Positions 7,585 through 16,436 of a stretch of 50,255 nt of DNA are shown in pieces. The position numbers and the translations under genes were made by a program. The first letter of the stretch is position 1; every line of letters starts with the position of its first letter. This DNA comes from Phenylobacterium deserti (GTDB lineage Bacteria; Pseudomonadota; Alphaproteobacteria; Caulobacterales; Caulobacteraceae), in the NCBI GenBank assembly GCA_945874825.1, contig CAMCIK010000012.1:1-50255 (forward strand), given 5' to 3'. The notes beneath the pieces were generated by a model. That model was not told where the DNA came from. It made no database searches and saw only the letters and a list, made by a program, of their open reading frames with translations.

Positions 7585-9027
7585 ATGCTGACGGGTCTCG
7601 CCCTCCTGGTCCTCGCCGCCTTTTCCGGCGCAGTCTTCTGGGCCGCTAGCCGGCGTGCGGCCGGACTCGCCCGATCGGCTGCCGCTCCGGTCAATTCGCT
7701 GCCCTTCCACCATGGGGCCTACGCCGCCGTCTGGACGGCTGTACCGGCCGCCCTGGTGCTGCTTGTCGCCGGCCTGTTCGGCAATTCGGTGGAGACGGCC
7801 CTGGTCAAGGCCCAGCTGCCAGAGGCTGTCCGGGCCCTCGAGGCCTCCGACCGTCAGGTTTTCCTGGATGACGCCCTGGCCGAGGCCCGGGGTGGCTCCC
7901 GCAGCGAGACCCCCTATTCCCCCGATCTCGAGGCGGCCCTCAAGGCGACGGCCTCGAAGGCCCATGCCATTGACGTCCGGATCCGGCTGATCGGCCTAGG
8001 GTCTGCAGTGGTCCTGGCCCTGGCCGGTGCCGCCTGGGGCCTGTCCCGGATCCGCGCACCCTTCCGGGCCCGGGCAGGGGTCGAGAAGTGGATCCAGGCC
8101 CTGCTTCTGTTCTGCTCGGTGACCGCCGTCTTCACCACAGTGGGTATCGTCGCCTCCCTGGTCTGGGAGAGCTGGCGTTTCTTCCAGGCCGTTCCCCCCC
8201 TGGCCTTCCTGTTTGGGATGGAGTGGGACCCGCAGAGCGCCATGTATTCTGACCAGGTGGTCTCAAAGGGCTCCTTCGGGGCGATTCCGCTCTTCGCCGG
8301 CACCTTCCTGATCATGTTGATATCCATGACGGTGGCCGCCCCCGTGGGACTGTTCGCCGCGATCTACCTGTCGGAATATGCCTCGCCGGCGAGCCGGTCG
8401 TTCATCAAGCCCCTTCTTGAGATCCTCGCGGGGGTGCCGACAGTCGTCTATGGCTTCTTTGCCGCCCTGACCGTCGGGCCCCTGTTCCGGGCCGGCTTCA
8501 ACGCCCTCGGCGCCACGCTCGTCGGCGGTCCCTTCAACGACCTGGGCCTCTACCTGGGCGAAGTCCAGAACCAGATGGCCCTGGTGGCGGGCGTCGTGAT
8601 GGGGGTCATGCTGATCCCCTTTGTCTCCTCGCTCTCGGATGACATCATCAACGCCGTGCCACAGTCCCTCAGGGACGGCAGCCTGGCCATGGGTGCCACC
8701 CGGTCCGAAACCATCCGCAAGGTGATCCTGCCCGCGGCTCTGCCGGGGATCATGGCAGCCATGCTGCTGGCGGTCTCCCGCGCGGTGGGCGAGACCATGA
8801 TCGTGACCATGGCTGCAGGTCTGCAGGCCCGAGCGACCTTCAACCCCCTCGAGACCGTGACCACGGTCACCGTCCAGATCGTCACCCTGCTGACCGGAGA
8901 CCAGGAATTCGACAGTCCCCGGACACTTTCCGCCTTCGGCCTGGGCCTGACCCTGTTCATCGTGACCCTGATCCTGAACATGATCGCCCTGCGGATCGTC
9001 CAGAAATACCAGGAACAGTATGACTGA
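7585..9027 (+). CDS. pstC: phosphate ABC transporter permease PstC (long form)
   Basis: Inner-membrane permease subunit of the high-affinity phosphate importer. The C-terminal ~300 residues hold the standard PstC permease core with the ABC-contact EAA-type loop (VPQSLRDGSLAMGATRSETIRKVILPAALPGI). About 160 extra N-terminal residues precede it: a first helix, a second hydrophobic segment near residue 50, a polar domain about 70-130 and a third helix. This matches the extended PstC subfamily (PstC_N/DUF3708) of alphaproteobacteria and vibrios; typical E. coli PstC is about 320 residues against 480 here. ATG 7585 follows a GAAGGGG-like site. The end overlaps pstA by 8 bases. No pstS is in the window. 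Confidence 0.95.
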   Translation: MLTGLALLVLAAFSGAVFWAASRRAAGLARSAAAPVNSLPFHHGAYAAVWTAVPAALVLLVAGLFGNSVETALVKAQLPEAVRALEASDRQVFLDDALAEARGGSRSETPYSPDLEAALKATASKAHAIDVRIRLIGLGSAVVLALAGAAWGLSRIRAPFRARAGVEKWIQALLLFCSVTAVFTTVGIVASLVWESWRFFQAVPPLAFLFGMEWDPQSAMYSDQVVSKGSFGAIPLFAGTFLIMLISMTVAAPVGLFAAIYLSEYASPASRSFIKPLLEILAGVPTVVYGFFAALTVGPLFRAGFNALGATLVGGPFNDLGLYLGEVQNQMALVAGVVMGVMLIPFVSSLSDDIINAVPQSLRDGSLAMGATRSETIRKVILPAALPGIMAAMLLAVSRAVGETMIVTMAAGLQARATFNPLETVTTVTVQIVTLLTGDQEFDSPRTLSAFGLGLTLFIVTLILNMIALRIVQKYQEQYD

Positions 9028-10306
9028 GCCTCACATCTCACGCGACGACCTCAAGGCCGCCGTGGCCCGCCGACTCACGGCGCGAAACGCCGCTGAGCGC
9101 CGGTTCCGCCTCTATGGCCAGGTCGCCATCGCCATTGCCCTGGGGTTCCTGGTCCTGCTGCTCGGCCGTATTGTTCAGCAGGGCTGGTCCACTTTCATCG
9201 ACTACCGGCTCACCGCCCAGGTCTATCTGGACCCCTCACGGATCGACCGGACGGATCCTGGGGGCGCCAACTACGACATCCTTATCGCCGAACAGCTCCT
9301 CAAGAGGATTGGCGTGGTCGACGACGAGAACGGGACGCGCAGTGACGCCATGAAGGACTTGTTGTCCGGCGACATGGGCTTCCAGGTCCTCGACCGGGTG
9401 AAGGCTGATCCTAACCTGATCGGCCGCACACTGACGGTCTCTGCCCCCCTGAGGGCAGACGCCGGCCTCTACTTCAAGGGTCAGGTCAAGCGGTCTGCCC
9501 CTGAAGATGAACGCGCCCTGAGCGACACCCAGATCGACTGGCTCGACCGTTTGCGCGCCGACGGCTTGGTGACCTCTGGCTTCAACTCGACCTTCTTCAC
9601 CCGGTCGGACTCCACCGAGCCGGAGCAGGCCGGGGTCCTGGGCGCCGTGGTCGGGTCGACCCTTATGTTGATCCTGACGGCCGCCCTCGCCATTCCGATC
9701 GGCGTGCTGGCGGCGACCTATCTCGAGGAATTCGCTCCCAAGAATCGTTGGACCGACCTTGTCGAGGTGAACATCAACAACCTGGCTGCGGTTCCCTCCA
9801 TTGTCTACGGCCTCCTGGGCCTTGCGGTATTCATCAACTGGATGAACGTACCGCGCTCCTCGCCCCTTGTGGGGGGGCTGGTGCTGGCCCTGATGGCCCT
9901 GCCGACGGTGATCATCGCCACGCGTTCGTCCCTCAGGGCCGTCCCCCCCTCCATCCGCGAGGCTGCCCTGGCCCTCGGCGCCTCCCGGACCCAGACCGTC
10001 TTCCACCATGTCCTGCCCCTGGCCCTGCCGGGGATGATGACCGGCTCCATCCTCTCCCTGGCCCACGCCCTGGGCGAGACCGCGCCCCTCCTGATGGTCG
10101 GCATGGTGTCGTTCGTGCCCGGTGTCCCGGACTCCCTGACCTCTGCCAGTACCGTCCTGCCCGTCCAGATCTTCATCTGGGAGAACGCCTCTGAGCGGGC
10201 CTTCCACGAGCGCACGGCCGCCGCCATCATGGTGCTGCTGGCCTTCATGATCCTGATGAACCTTGCCGCCGTCCTCGTGAGGCGACGGTTCGAACGCCGG
10301 TGGTGA
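9020..10306 (+). CDS. pstA: phosphate ABC transporter permease PstA (DUF3333 long form)
   Basis: Second permease of the phosphate importer, 428 residues. The C-terminal part is the classical PstA core with [26 protein letters not shown] and the EAA loop [28 protein letters not shown]. The first ~190 residues contain one membrane helix (about 30-50) and a large polar domain, corresponding to the DUF3333 extension of alphaproteobacterial PstA. The polar part probably faces the periplasm. It starts inside the last codons of pstC and ends 4 bases before pstB, so the genes are translationally coupled. Confidence 0.95.
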   Translation: MTEPHISRDDLKAAVARRLTARNAAERRFRLYGQVAIAIALGFLVLLLGRIVQQGWSTFIDYRLTAQVYLDPSRIDRTDPGGANYDILIAEQLLKRIGVVDDENGTRSDAMKDLLSGDMGFQVLDRVKADPNLIGRTLTVSAPLRADAGLYFKGQVKRSAPEDERALSDTQIDWLDRLRADGLVTSGFNSTFFTRSDSTEPEQAGVLGAVVGSTLMLILTAALAIPIGVLAATYLEEFAPKNRWTDLVEVNINNLAAVPSIVYGLLGLAVFINWMNVPRSSPLVGGLVLALMALPTVIIATRSSLRAVPPSIREAALALGASRTQTVFHHVLPLALPGMMTGSILSLAHALGETAPLLMVGMVSFVPGVPDSLTSASTVLPVQIFIWENASERAFHERTAAAIMVLLAFMILMNLAAVLVRRRFERRW

Positions 10307-10310
10307 CCCC

Positions 10311-11105
10311 ATGACAGATGTCCAGACCAGCCCATCCCTCGCCGAGGTGGCGACGCGTATCTCCGCCCGAGGGGTGCGGGTTTTCTATGGCGACAAGCAG
10401 GCCCTGTTTGATGTCGACCTTGATGTTCCTGACCGTGCCGTGACGGCCCTGATCGGTCCGTCCGGCTGCGGCAAGTCCACCTTCCTGCGTTGCATCAACC
10501 GGATGAACGACACCATCCCGGGGGCCCGGGTCGAGGGCACCATCCTGCTCGACGGCGAGGACGTGAACGACCGGGACCTCGACCCGGTCCTGCTCAGGGC
10601 CCGGGTTGGCATGGTCTTCCAGAAGCCCAACCCCTTTCCCAAGACCATCTTCGAGAACGTGGCCTACGGGCCACGGATCCACGGCCTCGCCACCTCAAAG
10701 TCCGAGCTTGACGGGCTTGTGGAACAGGCGCTGAAGCGGGCGGGGCTCTGGAAGGAGGTCTCCGACCGTTTGGACCAGCCTGGAACCGGCTTGTCCGGTG
10801 GTCAGCAGCAGAGGCTGGTGATCGCCCGGGCCATCGCCATCAATCCGGAAGTGATCCTCATGGACGAGCCCTGCTCGGCCCTGGACCCGATCGCCACCGC
10901 GCGGATCGAGGAGCTGATCGACGAGCTCCGGGCCCAGTACTGCATCGTCATCGTGACCCACTCCATGGCCCAGGCAGCGCGGGTGTCGCAGCGCACGGCC
11001 TTCTTCCACATGGGAAAGCTGGTCGAGACCGGTCTGACCAGCGATATCTTCACCCGTCCGGTGGATTCCCGCACCCAGGACTACATCACCGGCCGCTTCG
11101 GCTAA
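10311..11105 (+). CDS. pstB: phosphate ABC transporter ATP-binding protein PstB
   Basis: Cytoplasmic ATPase that powers phosphate import through PstCA and takes part in signalling to PhoR. The 264 residues carry Walker [10 protein letters not shown], the Q-loop [20 protein letters not shown], the signature [14 protein letters not shown], Walker [14 protein letters not shown] and the H-loop VTHSM. These are hallmark PstB sequences. It is the third gene of the pst operon, 10 bases ahead of phoU. Confidence 0.97.
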   Translation: MTDVQTSPSLAEVATRISARGVRVFYGDKQALFDVDLDVPDRAVTALIGPSGCGKSTFLRCINRMNDTIPGARVEGTILLDGEDVNDRDLDPVLLRARVGMVFQKPNPFPKTIFENVAYGPRIHGLATSKSELDGLVEQALKRAGLWKEVSDRLDQPGTGLSGGQQQRLVIARAIAINPEVILMDEPCSALDPIATARIEELIDELRAQYCIVIVTHSMAQAARVSQRTAFFHMGKLVETGLTSDIFTRPVDSRTQDYITGRFG

Positions 11106-11115
11106 GGATGCGCTC

Positions 11116-11811
11116 ATGAGCGAACACATCGTCAAGTCCTACGAGGACGAACTGAACAGCCTGGCCGCCGAGTGCGCCCGGCTGGGCGGCCTGGCCGAGG
11201 CCCAGCTTGCCGACTCCATCCGGGCGGTGACCCGGCGCGAGCCGGATCTGGCGGCGGAGGTCATCCAGCAGGACGACCGCCTGGACGAGATCGAGGCCGA
11301 TATCGAGCAGAAGGCGATCCGCCTGATCGCCCTGCGCCAGCCCATGGCCAACGACCTGCGCAAGACGGTGGCGGCCCTCAAGATCGCCTCGAACCTGGAA
11401 CGCTGCGGCGACCTGGCCAAGAGCATAGCCAAGCGGGCCCTGGTGCTGACCGATGTCGAGCCCATGCCGGCCCTGAGCCGCTCGATCGAACGCATGGGCC
11501 AGCTGGTCCAGTCGCGGCTCCGGGCGGTTCTGGACGCCTACGCCTCAAGCAACGCTGAGGATGCTATGGAGGTCTGGCGGCGCGACCATGAGGTCGACGA
11601 GCACTACAACAGCCTCTTCCGCGAGCTCCTGACCTACATGATGGGGGATGCCCGGACGATCACCCCCTGCGCCCACCTCCTGTTCGTGGCCAAGAACCTC
11701 GAGCGGATCGGCGACCACGCCACCAATATCGCGGAGATCGTGCACTACGAGATCTCAGGCGAGCAGGTGAGTCCCGGCGACCGGCCGCGTTCAGACGATC
11801 TCAGGGCCTAG
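11116..11811 (+). CDS. phoU: phosphate signalling protein PhoU
   Basis: Negative regulator linking Pst transporter state to PhoR. The 231 residues are all-helical with the two PhoU repeats; each has the metal-binding E/D-xxx-D pattern (SNLERCGDLAKSIAKR and AKNLERIGDHATNIAEI). AAGGA lies upstream of the ATG. The stop TAG (11809-11811) is shared with the phoB ribosome-binding site, so phoU and phoB are tightly coupled. Confidence 0.96.
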   Translation: MSEHIVKSYEDELNSLAAECARLGGLAEAQLADSIRAVTRREPDLAAEVIQQDDRLDEIEADIEQKAIRLIALRQPMANDLRKTVAALKIASNLERCGDLAKSIAKRALVLTDVEPMPALSRSIERMGQLVQSRLRAVLDAYASSNAEDAMEVWRRDHEVDEHYNSLFRELLTYMMGDARTITPCAHLLFVAKNLERIGDHATNIAEIVHYEISGEQVSPGDRPRSDDLRA

Positions 11812-11820
11812 GAGATGTCC

Positions 11821-12531
11821 ATGAACCCCCGCATCCTCGTGGTTGAGGACGACGACGCCCTCGGGACCCTGATCCGGTACAACCTCGAGCGAGAGGGCTA
11901 CGCGGTGGCGGTCGCCACGGATGGTGAGGAGGCCCTGATCCAGGCTGAGGAGCAGCTGCCGGACCTGGTCATCCTGGACTGGATGCTGCCCAGGGTTTCG
12001 GGAATCGAGGTCTGCCGGCGTCTCCGGCAGAAGCCCCTGAGCCGGAACGTGCCCATCATCATGCTGACGGCGCGGGGCGAGGAGAGCGACCGGATCCGGG
12101 GGCTCGATACCGGCGCTGACGACTATGTGGTCAAGCCCTTCGCCGTGACCGAGCTGTCGGCGCGGATCCGCGCTGTCCTGCGCCGACTGCGACCCGGCCT
12201 CGCCGAGGATGTGGTGGCCCGGGGTGCCCTGACCCTCGACCGGTCTGCCCATCGGGTCAGCCGCGATGGCGAGGAGATCCACTTGGGCCCGACGGAGTTC
12301 CGCATGCTGGACTTCTTCATGCAGAACCCGGGGCGGGTCTTCAGCCGCGAGCAGCTACTCGACTCTGTCTGGGGGTCTGACGTCTATGTCGAGGCCCGGA
12401 CGGTAGACGTCCACATCGGCCGGCTGCGCAAGGCGCTGGCCAAGGGCAAGCCGGGCTTCAACCCGATCCGGACTGTCCGCTCGGCGGGCTACGCCCTCGA
12501 GGTGGACCGCCGGATCGTCGGGGCTGATTGA
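11821..12531 (+). CDS. phoB: phosphate regulon response regulator PhoB
   Basis: OmpR-family response regulator that binds PHO boxes such as the one at 6029-6061. The receiver domain (residues 1-120) has acidic residues Glu9, Asp10 and Asp11, phospho-acceptor Asp53 (VILDWMLP), Thr (MLTARG) and Lys (YVVKPF). The C-terminal winged helix holds LGPTEFRMLDFFMQNPGRVFSREQLLD and TVDVHIGRLRKAL. Two ATGs compete: 11815 touches GGAG (11811-11814) with no spacing, whereas 11821 sits 6 bases after it, so 11821 is preferred (236 residues; 238 from 11815). It is the last gene of the pst-pho operon. Confidence 0.96.
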   Translation: MNPRILVVEDDDALGTLIRYNLEREGYAVAVATDGEEALIQAEEQLPDLVILDWMLPRVSGIEVCRRLRQKPLSRNVPIIMLTARGEESDRIRGLDTGADDYVVKPFAVTELSARIRAVLRRLRPGLAEDVVARGALTLDRSAHRVSRDGEEIHLGPTEFRMLDFFMQNPGRVFSREQLLDSVWGSDVYVEARTVDVHIGRLRKALAKGKPGFNPIRTVRSAGYALEVDRRIVGAD

Positions 12532-12562
12532 CGCCGGGGCCTGACCGCGCGAAAGGCGGGCC

Positions 12563-13840
12563 ATGAATATCCTACTCGTCGGATCCGGCGGCCGCGAGCA
12601 CGCCCTGGCCTGGAAGATCGCCGCCTCGCCCCTGACCCGCCGCCTGGTCATGGTGCCGGGAAACCCCGGCATGGCGCGGCTGGGCGAACTGAGACCCATC
12701 AAGCCGACGGCAGTCCAGGACCTCGTCGACCTGGCCCGGGAGATCGCCGCCGACCTGGTGGTCATCGGCCCTGAGGCCTCGGTGGAGGCGGGCCTGGCCG
12801 ACGCCCTCCAGGCGGCTGGCAAGCCCTGCTTCGGGCCCATCGCCGCCGCCGGCCGGCTGGAAAGCTCCAAGGCCTTCACCAAGGCCTTTTGCGACCGGCA
12901 TGGCCTGCCGACCGCCGCCTGGGTGGTGTGCGAGGACGCGGCCTCTGCCAAGGCCGCGCTCGACCGGTTCTCACCGCCCTATGTGGTCAAGGCCGACGGC
13001 CTGGCGGCGGGCAAGGGTGTGACCGTCGCTCCCGACCGGGCGACGGCGGAGGCGGCCATTGACGACGCCCTGGGCGGCCGGTTCGGCGCCGCCGGTGCCC
13101 GGGTGGTGATCGAGGACTTCCTGGAAGGCGAGATCGGCTCCCTCTTCGTGCTCTCGGACGGCAAGACTGTCCGCTATTTCGGTGCCGCCCAGGACCACAA
13201 GCGTGCCTTCGATGGCGAGCGGGGCCCGAATACAGGGGGCATGGGGACCTATTCGCCGGCGCCGGTCTTCACCGGGACCCTCGTCGACCAGGTCATGACC
13301 CGGCTGGCCGTCCCCGCCCTTGAGGGCATAGCGGCCGAGGGCGCGCCCTATCGCGGGGCCCTCTTCGTCGAGTTCATGGCCACGGCGGACGGACCGCGCC
13401 TGGTGGAGTTCAACGCCCGCTTCGGCGATCCCGAGTGCCAGGTCCTGATGCTGCGCCTGGACTGCGATCTCGTGCCCTACCTCGCCGCCTGCGCGAACGG
13501 GACCCTGGCCGACCTGCCGGAGCCGGCCTGGCGCGACGAGGTGGCGATCTGCGTGGTCATGGCGGCGGAAGGCTATCCGGATGCGCCGCGGACGGGGTCC
13601 GCCATCCTGGGGGCGGAACAGGACTTCGGCCCGGACGTTGCCGTCTTCCACGCCGGGACGACCCGGGACGCCGATGGCGTCCTCAGGGCCGCCGGGGGGC
13701 GGGTGCTGAACATCTGCGCCCGGGGTCCGGACCTGGAGACCGCCCGAGCCCGGGCCTATGCGGCCATTGCCAGCATCGACTGGCCCGAGAGCTTCCACCG
13801 CACCGACATCGGCTGGCGCGCCCTGGCCCCGAGGGGCTGA
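12563..13840 (+). CDS. purD: phosphoribosylamine-glycine ligase PurD
   Basis: Second enzyme of de novo purine synthesis (phosphoribosylamine + glycine + ATP to GAR), cytoplasmic. The 425 residues are normal for PurD. Seen: the N-terminal VGSGGREHALAWK, ATP-grasp elements VVKADGLAAGKGVTVA and GPNTGGMGTYSPAPV, and the metal-binding VEFNARFGDPECQ. It follows phoB by 31 bases but has no functional link to phosphate sensing beyond nucleotide synthesis. It ends three bases from the convergent RTX gene, inside a shared palindrome. Confidence 0.97.
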   Translation: MNILLVGSGGREHALAWKIAASPLTRRLVMVPGNPGMARLGELRPIKPTAVQDLVDLAREIAADLVVIGPEASVEAGLADALQAAGKPCFGPIAAAGRLESSKAFTKAFCDRHGLPTAAWVVCEDAASAKAALDRFSPPYVVKADGLAAGKGVTVAPDRATAEAAIDDALGGRFGAAGARVVIEDFLEGEIGSLFVLSDGKTVRYFGAAQDHKRAFDGERGPNTGGMGTYSPAPVFTGTLVDQVMTRLAVPALEGIAAEGAPYRGALFVEFMATADGPRLVEFNARFGDPECQVLMLRLDCDLVPYLAACANGTLADLPEPAWRDEVAICVVMAAEGYPDAPRTGSAILGAEQDFGPDVAVFHAGTTRDADGVLRAAGGRVLNICARGPDLETARARAYAAIASIDWPESFHRTDIGWRALAPRG

Positions 13841-13850
13841 GCCTCAGCCC
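13834..13850. terminator. palindrome covering both stop codons of convergent genes
   Basis: GGGCTGAG and CTCAGCCC flank one C. The TGA of purD (13838-13840) and the complementary stop of the RTX gene (13844-13846) both lie in the arms. It could work as a compact bidirectional 3'-end hairpin. No T tract is present on either side. Confidence 0.45.
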
Positions 13851-16273
13851 ACGAAGTCGGTCTGGGCCAGGGTCACGAGGCCGGTGATCTCGATCACCGT
13901 GTCGATGGCGTTGTCGCCGTCGGTGTCTGCGAAGACGTAGGTCAGGCTGGCCGCCGTGTCGCGGATGGCCACCACGTCGTCCGTTCCGGCCGAGATCACC
14001 GCCGCCGCTGCCGCCTGGGCCGCGGCATAGGAGGCGGCGTCAGCTCCGGCGCTGAAGCCGGCCGGGCCCGTGCCACTGTTCGTCGCACCCAGTCCGAAGG
14101 AAATCGTGTCCGTGCCCGCCGCGAAGTCGGTGATGACATCCCGGGCAGTGGCGGTGGAAGCGGCGGTTCCGAAGGTGAAGACGTCCGCGCCGCCGCCGCC
14201 GGTCAAACTGTCCTGTCCGCCGCCGCCGTTGAGGGTCTCCGCACCTGCCCCGCCGGCCAGGGTATCGGCTCCGTCATCTCCCGCCAGGCTGGAGGCCCCA
14301 GCCCCGCCGGACAGGCTGTCGGCGTCTGTGCCGCCGCTTAGGGTGTCGGCACCGCCGCCGCTGGAAAGTACATCCGAGCCGGCCCCGCCCATCAGGGATT
14401 CCGCGCCCCCGCCGCCCGCCAGGGTATCGCCGCCGGCGTCTCCGAAGAGGGTGGCCGCGCCTGCCCCGCCGGCAAGGCTGTCGGTATCGTCGCCCCCCGA
14501 CAGGCTGTCAGATCCACCGCCGGTCGAAAGGATGTCGGCTCCGAGGCCACCGCTGAGGGTTTCCGCACCCGCCCCGCCAACCAGGGTGTCGGCCCCGCCG
14601 TCCCCGGTCAGGCTGGCGGCCCCGGCCCCGCCCATCAGGCTGTCTCCGTCATCGCCGCCCAACAGGGTGTCGGCCCCGCCGCCGGAGACGGCCGTGTCTG
14701 CACCCGCCCCGCCGATGAAGTAGTCGATACCGCCTGCACCCAGCAGGCTGTCGGCCCCCGCCCCGCCGTCGGACAGGACGGAGGAGCCGCCGACCGAGCC
14801 GGTCAGGTCAAAGGCGTCGTCGCCCAGGCCGCCAATCAGGGTCGCGACGCCCGCCGCGGTCATGGACTGGGAGAGGGTGTCGTTCCCTGCACCGCCGTCG
14901 AGGGAATCCGCGCCGCCGCCGGCCATCAGGCTGTCGTCTCCGTCGCCGCCGAGCAGGCTGTCGCCGCCGCCGCCTGCGATCACGGTGTCCGAGCCCTCGC
15001 CGCCCAGGACGCTGTTGTCCCCGGCCCCGGCCAGTATGCTGTCCGCGCCGGTATCCGCCGAGACAGTGTCTGCCCCCGCTCCCGTGGAGAGGGTGTCGGC
15101 GCCATCGCCCAGGGTGATGAGGTTAGCGCCGCCCGAATCGGTCACGCTGTCGTCCCCGGCACCTGCGAAGATCCGGTCTGCCGCCGATCCTGCGACGATC
15201 CGGTCATTGCCCGCGCCGCCGTCGAGGGTATCCGCACCGCCCCCGCCCAAGAGCGTGTCCGCGCCGTCCGCCCCCACCAGGGAGTCGGCTCCGGTCCCGG
15301 CGATGACGGAATCGTCGCCGAGGTCCCCGGACAGGTAGTTTGCGCCGTCGCCGCCGGAGAGGCTGTCATTGCCCTGGCCGCCCAGCAGGATGTCTGCCCC
15401 ATCCAGGGCGGTGATGACGTCATTGCCCAGATTGCCATGGGCGTAGTTGGTGCCTGCGTCGGCAATGATGCTGTCGTCCCCCTGACCACCCAGCAGGCTG
15501 TCGCCGGCGGTTCCGCCGACCAGGGTATCGGCACCCTGGTTTCCGTTGGCGCTGTCAGCGCCGCCCGCCCCGAGGATCAGGTCGTTGCCATCGCCGCCGA
15601 ACACCTGGTCCGCGGCGGTGGTCCCCGACAGGGTATCGTCGCCCAGGTCGCCGGAGAGGTAGTCGCCGCCGCCGCCGCCTGTGAGGCTGTCATTACCCTG
15701 GCCGCCGAGAAGCGTGTCCGCGCCCGTTCCGCCGATCAGGGTATCCTGCCCGAGATTGCCCTGCCCGTAGTTGAGGCCCTCGCCCAGGGCCAGGGTGTCG
15801 TCGCCCTGTCCGCCGAGGAGGGTGTCGCCGCCGCTGCCGCCGACGAGACTGTCATTGCCCTGGTTGCCATGGAGGAAGTCGTTCCCGTCGAGTCCCGACA
15901 GGGTATCTGCGCCGTCGCCGCCATAGAGGGCGTCGGCTGTCGCGCCGCCCGACACGGAATCGGCTCCGAGGCTTCCGATGAACAGCCGCGAGCCATCTGG
16001 AAAGACGATCTGCCCGGGGAGGGCACCGAGACCGGCTATGCCGGGCGGGGTGGACCCCGCGCCGTCGAAGACCAGGGTCTTGCCGGCGAAACTGAGGGTA
16101 ACCGAGGGCGTGGAGCCCACCAGGCCCAGGAAGAAGTTGGGGGCGACATAGGGGACCAGGGTCACGGCTACGGCCCGGGCGGTGGCGCCGGGCGTGGAGA
16201 AGGTCAGGGTGTCCGTGGACTGGAAGCCCGCGGCCTGCTCGGGCGTCAGGGTCTCGAAGACGTAGTTGGCCAT
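13844..16273 (-). CDS. RTX-type calcium-binding repeat protein, probably secreted by a type I system
   Basis: 809-residue acidic protein lacking lysine or cysteine-rich regions and a classical signal peptide. Residues 1-100 form a non-repeated head (FETLTPEQAAGFQSTDTLTF...). About 100-700 is a run of roughly 65 glycine- and aspartate-rich nonapeptides (GGxGxDxLx), which in RTX proteins fold into a calcium-bound parallel beta roll outside the cell. The last ~110 residues (VITDFAAGTDTISFGLG ... VFADTDGDNAIDTVIEITGLVTLAQTDFVG) resemble C-terminal type I secretion signals. The repeats are organised into larger blocks of 108 and 54 residues. No HlyB/HlyD/TolC genes are in the window, so the exporter must lie elsewhere. 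It could be a surface-layer or adhesive protein; no enzymatic domain is seen. Confidence 0.85.
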   Translation of the reverse strand: MANYVFETLTPEQAAGFQSTDTLTFSTPGATARAVAVTLVPYVAPNFFLGLVGSTPSVTLSFAGKTLVFDGAGSTPPGIAGLGALPGQIVFPDGSRLFIGSLGADSVSGGATADALYGGDGADTLSGLDGNDFLHGNQGNDSLVGGSGGDTLLGGQGDDTLALGEGLNYGQGNLGQDTLIGGTGADTLLGGQGNDSLTGGGGGDYLSGDLGDDTLSGTTAADQVFGGDGNDLILGAGGADSANGNQGADTLVGGTAGDSLLGGQGDDSIIADAGTNYAHGNLGNDVITALDGADILLGGQGNDSLSGGDGANYLSGDLGDDSVIAGTGADSLVGADGADTLLGGGGADTLDGGAGNDRIVAGSAADRIFAGAGDDSVTDSGGANLITLGDGADTLSTGAGADTVSADTGADSILAGAGDNSVLGGEGSDTVIAGGGGDSLLGGDGDDSLMAGGGADSLDGGAGNDTLSQSMTAAGVATLIGGLGDDAFDLTGSVGGSSVLSDGGAGADSLLGAGGIDYFIGGAGADTAVSGGGADTLLGGDDGDSLMGGAGAASLTGDGGADTLVGGAGAETLSGGLGADILSTGGGSDSLSGGDDTDSLAGGAGAATLFGDAGGDTLAGGGGAESLMGGAGSDVLSSGGGADTLSGGTDADSLSGGAGASSLAGDDGADTLAGGAGAETLNGGGGQDSLTGGGGADVFTFGTAASTATARDVITDFAAGTDTISFGLGATNSGTGPAGFSAGADAASYAAAQAAAAAVISAGTDDVVAIRDTAASLTYVFADTDGDNAIDTVIEITGLVTLAQTDFVG
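14174..14659 (-). repeat. three copies of a 54-residue (6 nonapeptide) block in the RTX protein
   Basis: Residues 539-592, 593-646 and 647-700 align without gaps. Each begins GGDD/GGTD, continues GGAGAxxL and GDxGxDTL, and ends with a GGGGADxxx-type unit. Units 2 and 4 of each block lack the usual calcium-ligand aspartate (GGAGAASLT, GGAGAETLS). Confidence 0.8.
15221..15868 (-). repeat. two copies of a 108-residue (12 nonapeptide) block in the RTX protein
   Basis: Residues 136-243 and 244-351 align in register. Unit 1 (GNQG), unit 5 (GNLG), unit 7 (GGQGNDSL) and unit 9 (GDLGDD) recur at the same positions, and the NY dipeptide of unit 4 is kept in both. Confidence 0.8.
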
Positions 16274-16436
16274 GCGGAATCCCTCGGAAAGCTGGGGCTG
16301 AACCTGCGTCCTTCCTAAACTGCCGACGGTTAACGAATTCCGGCCTCCCGGCCTGGCGTGACCGTGCTTGCCGCGGCCCCCCGCCGTTCGCTAAGACTTG
16401 GCCCCAAGACCAAGGAAACTAGGGGGAGCGAAGGCC

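Noticed and set aside
14070..14723. Proline/serine-rich plus-strand frame inside the RTX gene, and CRISPR-like periodicity of the region
   Set aside because: The periodicity comes from the coding repeats of the RTX protein. Units differ throughout, and there are no identical repeats with unique spacers or cas genes.
16310..16335. CtrA-like site (CTAA ... TTAAC) between the RTX and kinase genes
   Set aside because: The half-sites are 11 bases apart rather than the 7 expected for CtrA.
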